Shown piece by piece: positions 5,658 through 5,872 of a DNA stretch of 5,872 nucleotides. Source of the stretch: Desulfobacteraceae bacterium 4572_19 (GTDB taxonomy: Bacteria > Desulfobacterota > Desulfobacteria > Desulfobacterales > NBLS01); assembly GCA_002084385.1 (NCBI GenBank), contig NBLS01000074.1, positions 1-5,872 on the forward strand, written 5' to 3'. Positions within the stretch are counted from its first letter, which is position 1, and each line of letters opens with the position of its first letter. The position numbers were made by a program, and so were the translations under genes. The notes beneath the pieces were generated by a model. That model saw only the letters and a list, made by a program, of their open reading frames with translations. It did not search any database and was not told the origin of the DNA.

Positions 5658-5872
5658 ATGTCGGTTATTTTTAGTTATCATTCACTGTATAAATCGTATG
5701 GTGGAGAGCCTCTTTTTTTTGATATCTCTTTTGACCTTTTGGAAAATGAGCGTCTTGGACTTATAGGGTCAAACGGTAGTGGCAAGTCAACTCTTTTGAA
5801 AATTATTGCAGATCAAGAAGATTCTGATCGGGGTGAAAGATATTTAAAAAAACATACAAACCTTGTTTATCT
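5658..5872 (+). CDS. ABC-F family ATPase, N-terminal part (runs off right edge)
   Basis: From the ATG at 5658, 71 codons are open to the edge. The product begins MSVIFSYHSLYKSYGGEPLF, typical of the first ABC domain of ABC-F proteins (S..Y.G..LF). Then come ERLGLIGSNGSGKSTLLKII (Walker A, GSNGSGKST) and ADQEDSDRGE, the usual stretch after it. By family knowledge, ABC-F proteins are soluble tandem ATPases without membrane domains. They act on ribosomes (EttA, Uup, antibiotic-resistance types) and this start is most like Uup. The window ends before the signature and Walker B motifs, so subfamily and function cannot be settled. GGAG at 5643-5646 lies 11 bases before the start, somewhat far but the only candidate. 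Confidence 0.82.
   Translation, partial: MSVIFSYHSLYKSYGGEPLFFDISFDLLENERLGLIGSNGSGKSTLLKIIADQEDSDRGERYLKKHTNLVY

Overview
The window is AT-rich (roughly one third G+C by eye) bacterial DNA. Two observations suggest a sulfate-reducer-like Desulfobacterota (Desulfobacterales) chromosome: the style of the proteins and a fusion of a PlsB-type acyltransferase with a glycerol-3-phosphate-dehydrogenase-like domain. That assignment is inference from recalled family knowledge, not a search result.

Layout. Positions 1-177 (minus) hold the first 59 codons of leuB (3-isopropylmalate dehydrogenase), which uses a TTG start behind a strong ribosome binding site and a plausible sigma-70 promoter. Positions 301-2634 (minus) hold a 777-residue two-domain protein: an N-terminal glycerolipid acyltransferase with its HX4D motif, and a C-terminal Rossmann domain of the GpsA type that appears to have lost its catalytic residues and its last segment. 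A hairpin overlaps its stop codon. Positions 2635-3074 form a divergent intergenic region dominated by a 159-bp near-perfect palindrome (2700-2858) flanked by TTA on both sides. It looks like a fold-back or MITE-type element.

Positions 3075-5029 (plus) hold a broken DNA topoisomerase III gene (topB) whose pieces lie in three successive reading frames. At least two joints also seem to have lost conserved sequence. Converging on it from the right is a decayed HicBA toxin-antitoxin pair: hicB (5109-5366, minus) still reads as an antitoxin, but it runs out of frame into the C-terminal third of a hicA toxin gene (5032-5181, minus) whose front half is gone. Positions 5367-5657 hold no gene. From 5658 (plus) an ABC-F type ATPase gene begins and runs off the right edge.

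How it fits together. The outer genes (leuB, the acyltransferase fusion, the ABC-F gene) look like intact housekeeping or lipid genes. The middle (about 2700-5370) looks like a decaying accessory segment: a fold-back element, a topoisomerase pseudogene and a toxin-antitoxin remnant meeting tail to tail. I found no intact, clearly new defence or mobile system. The most interesting items are the palindrome, whose arm differences preserve pairing almost only in plus-strand RNA, and the acyltransferase fused to a probably inactive dehydrogenase domain.
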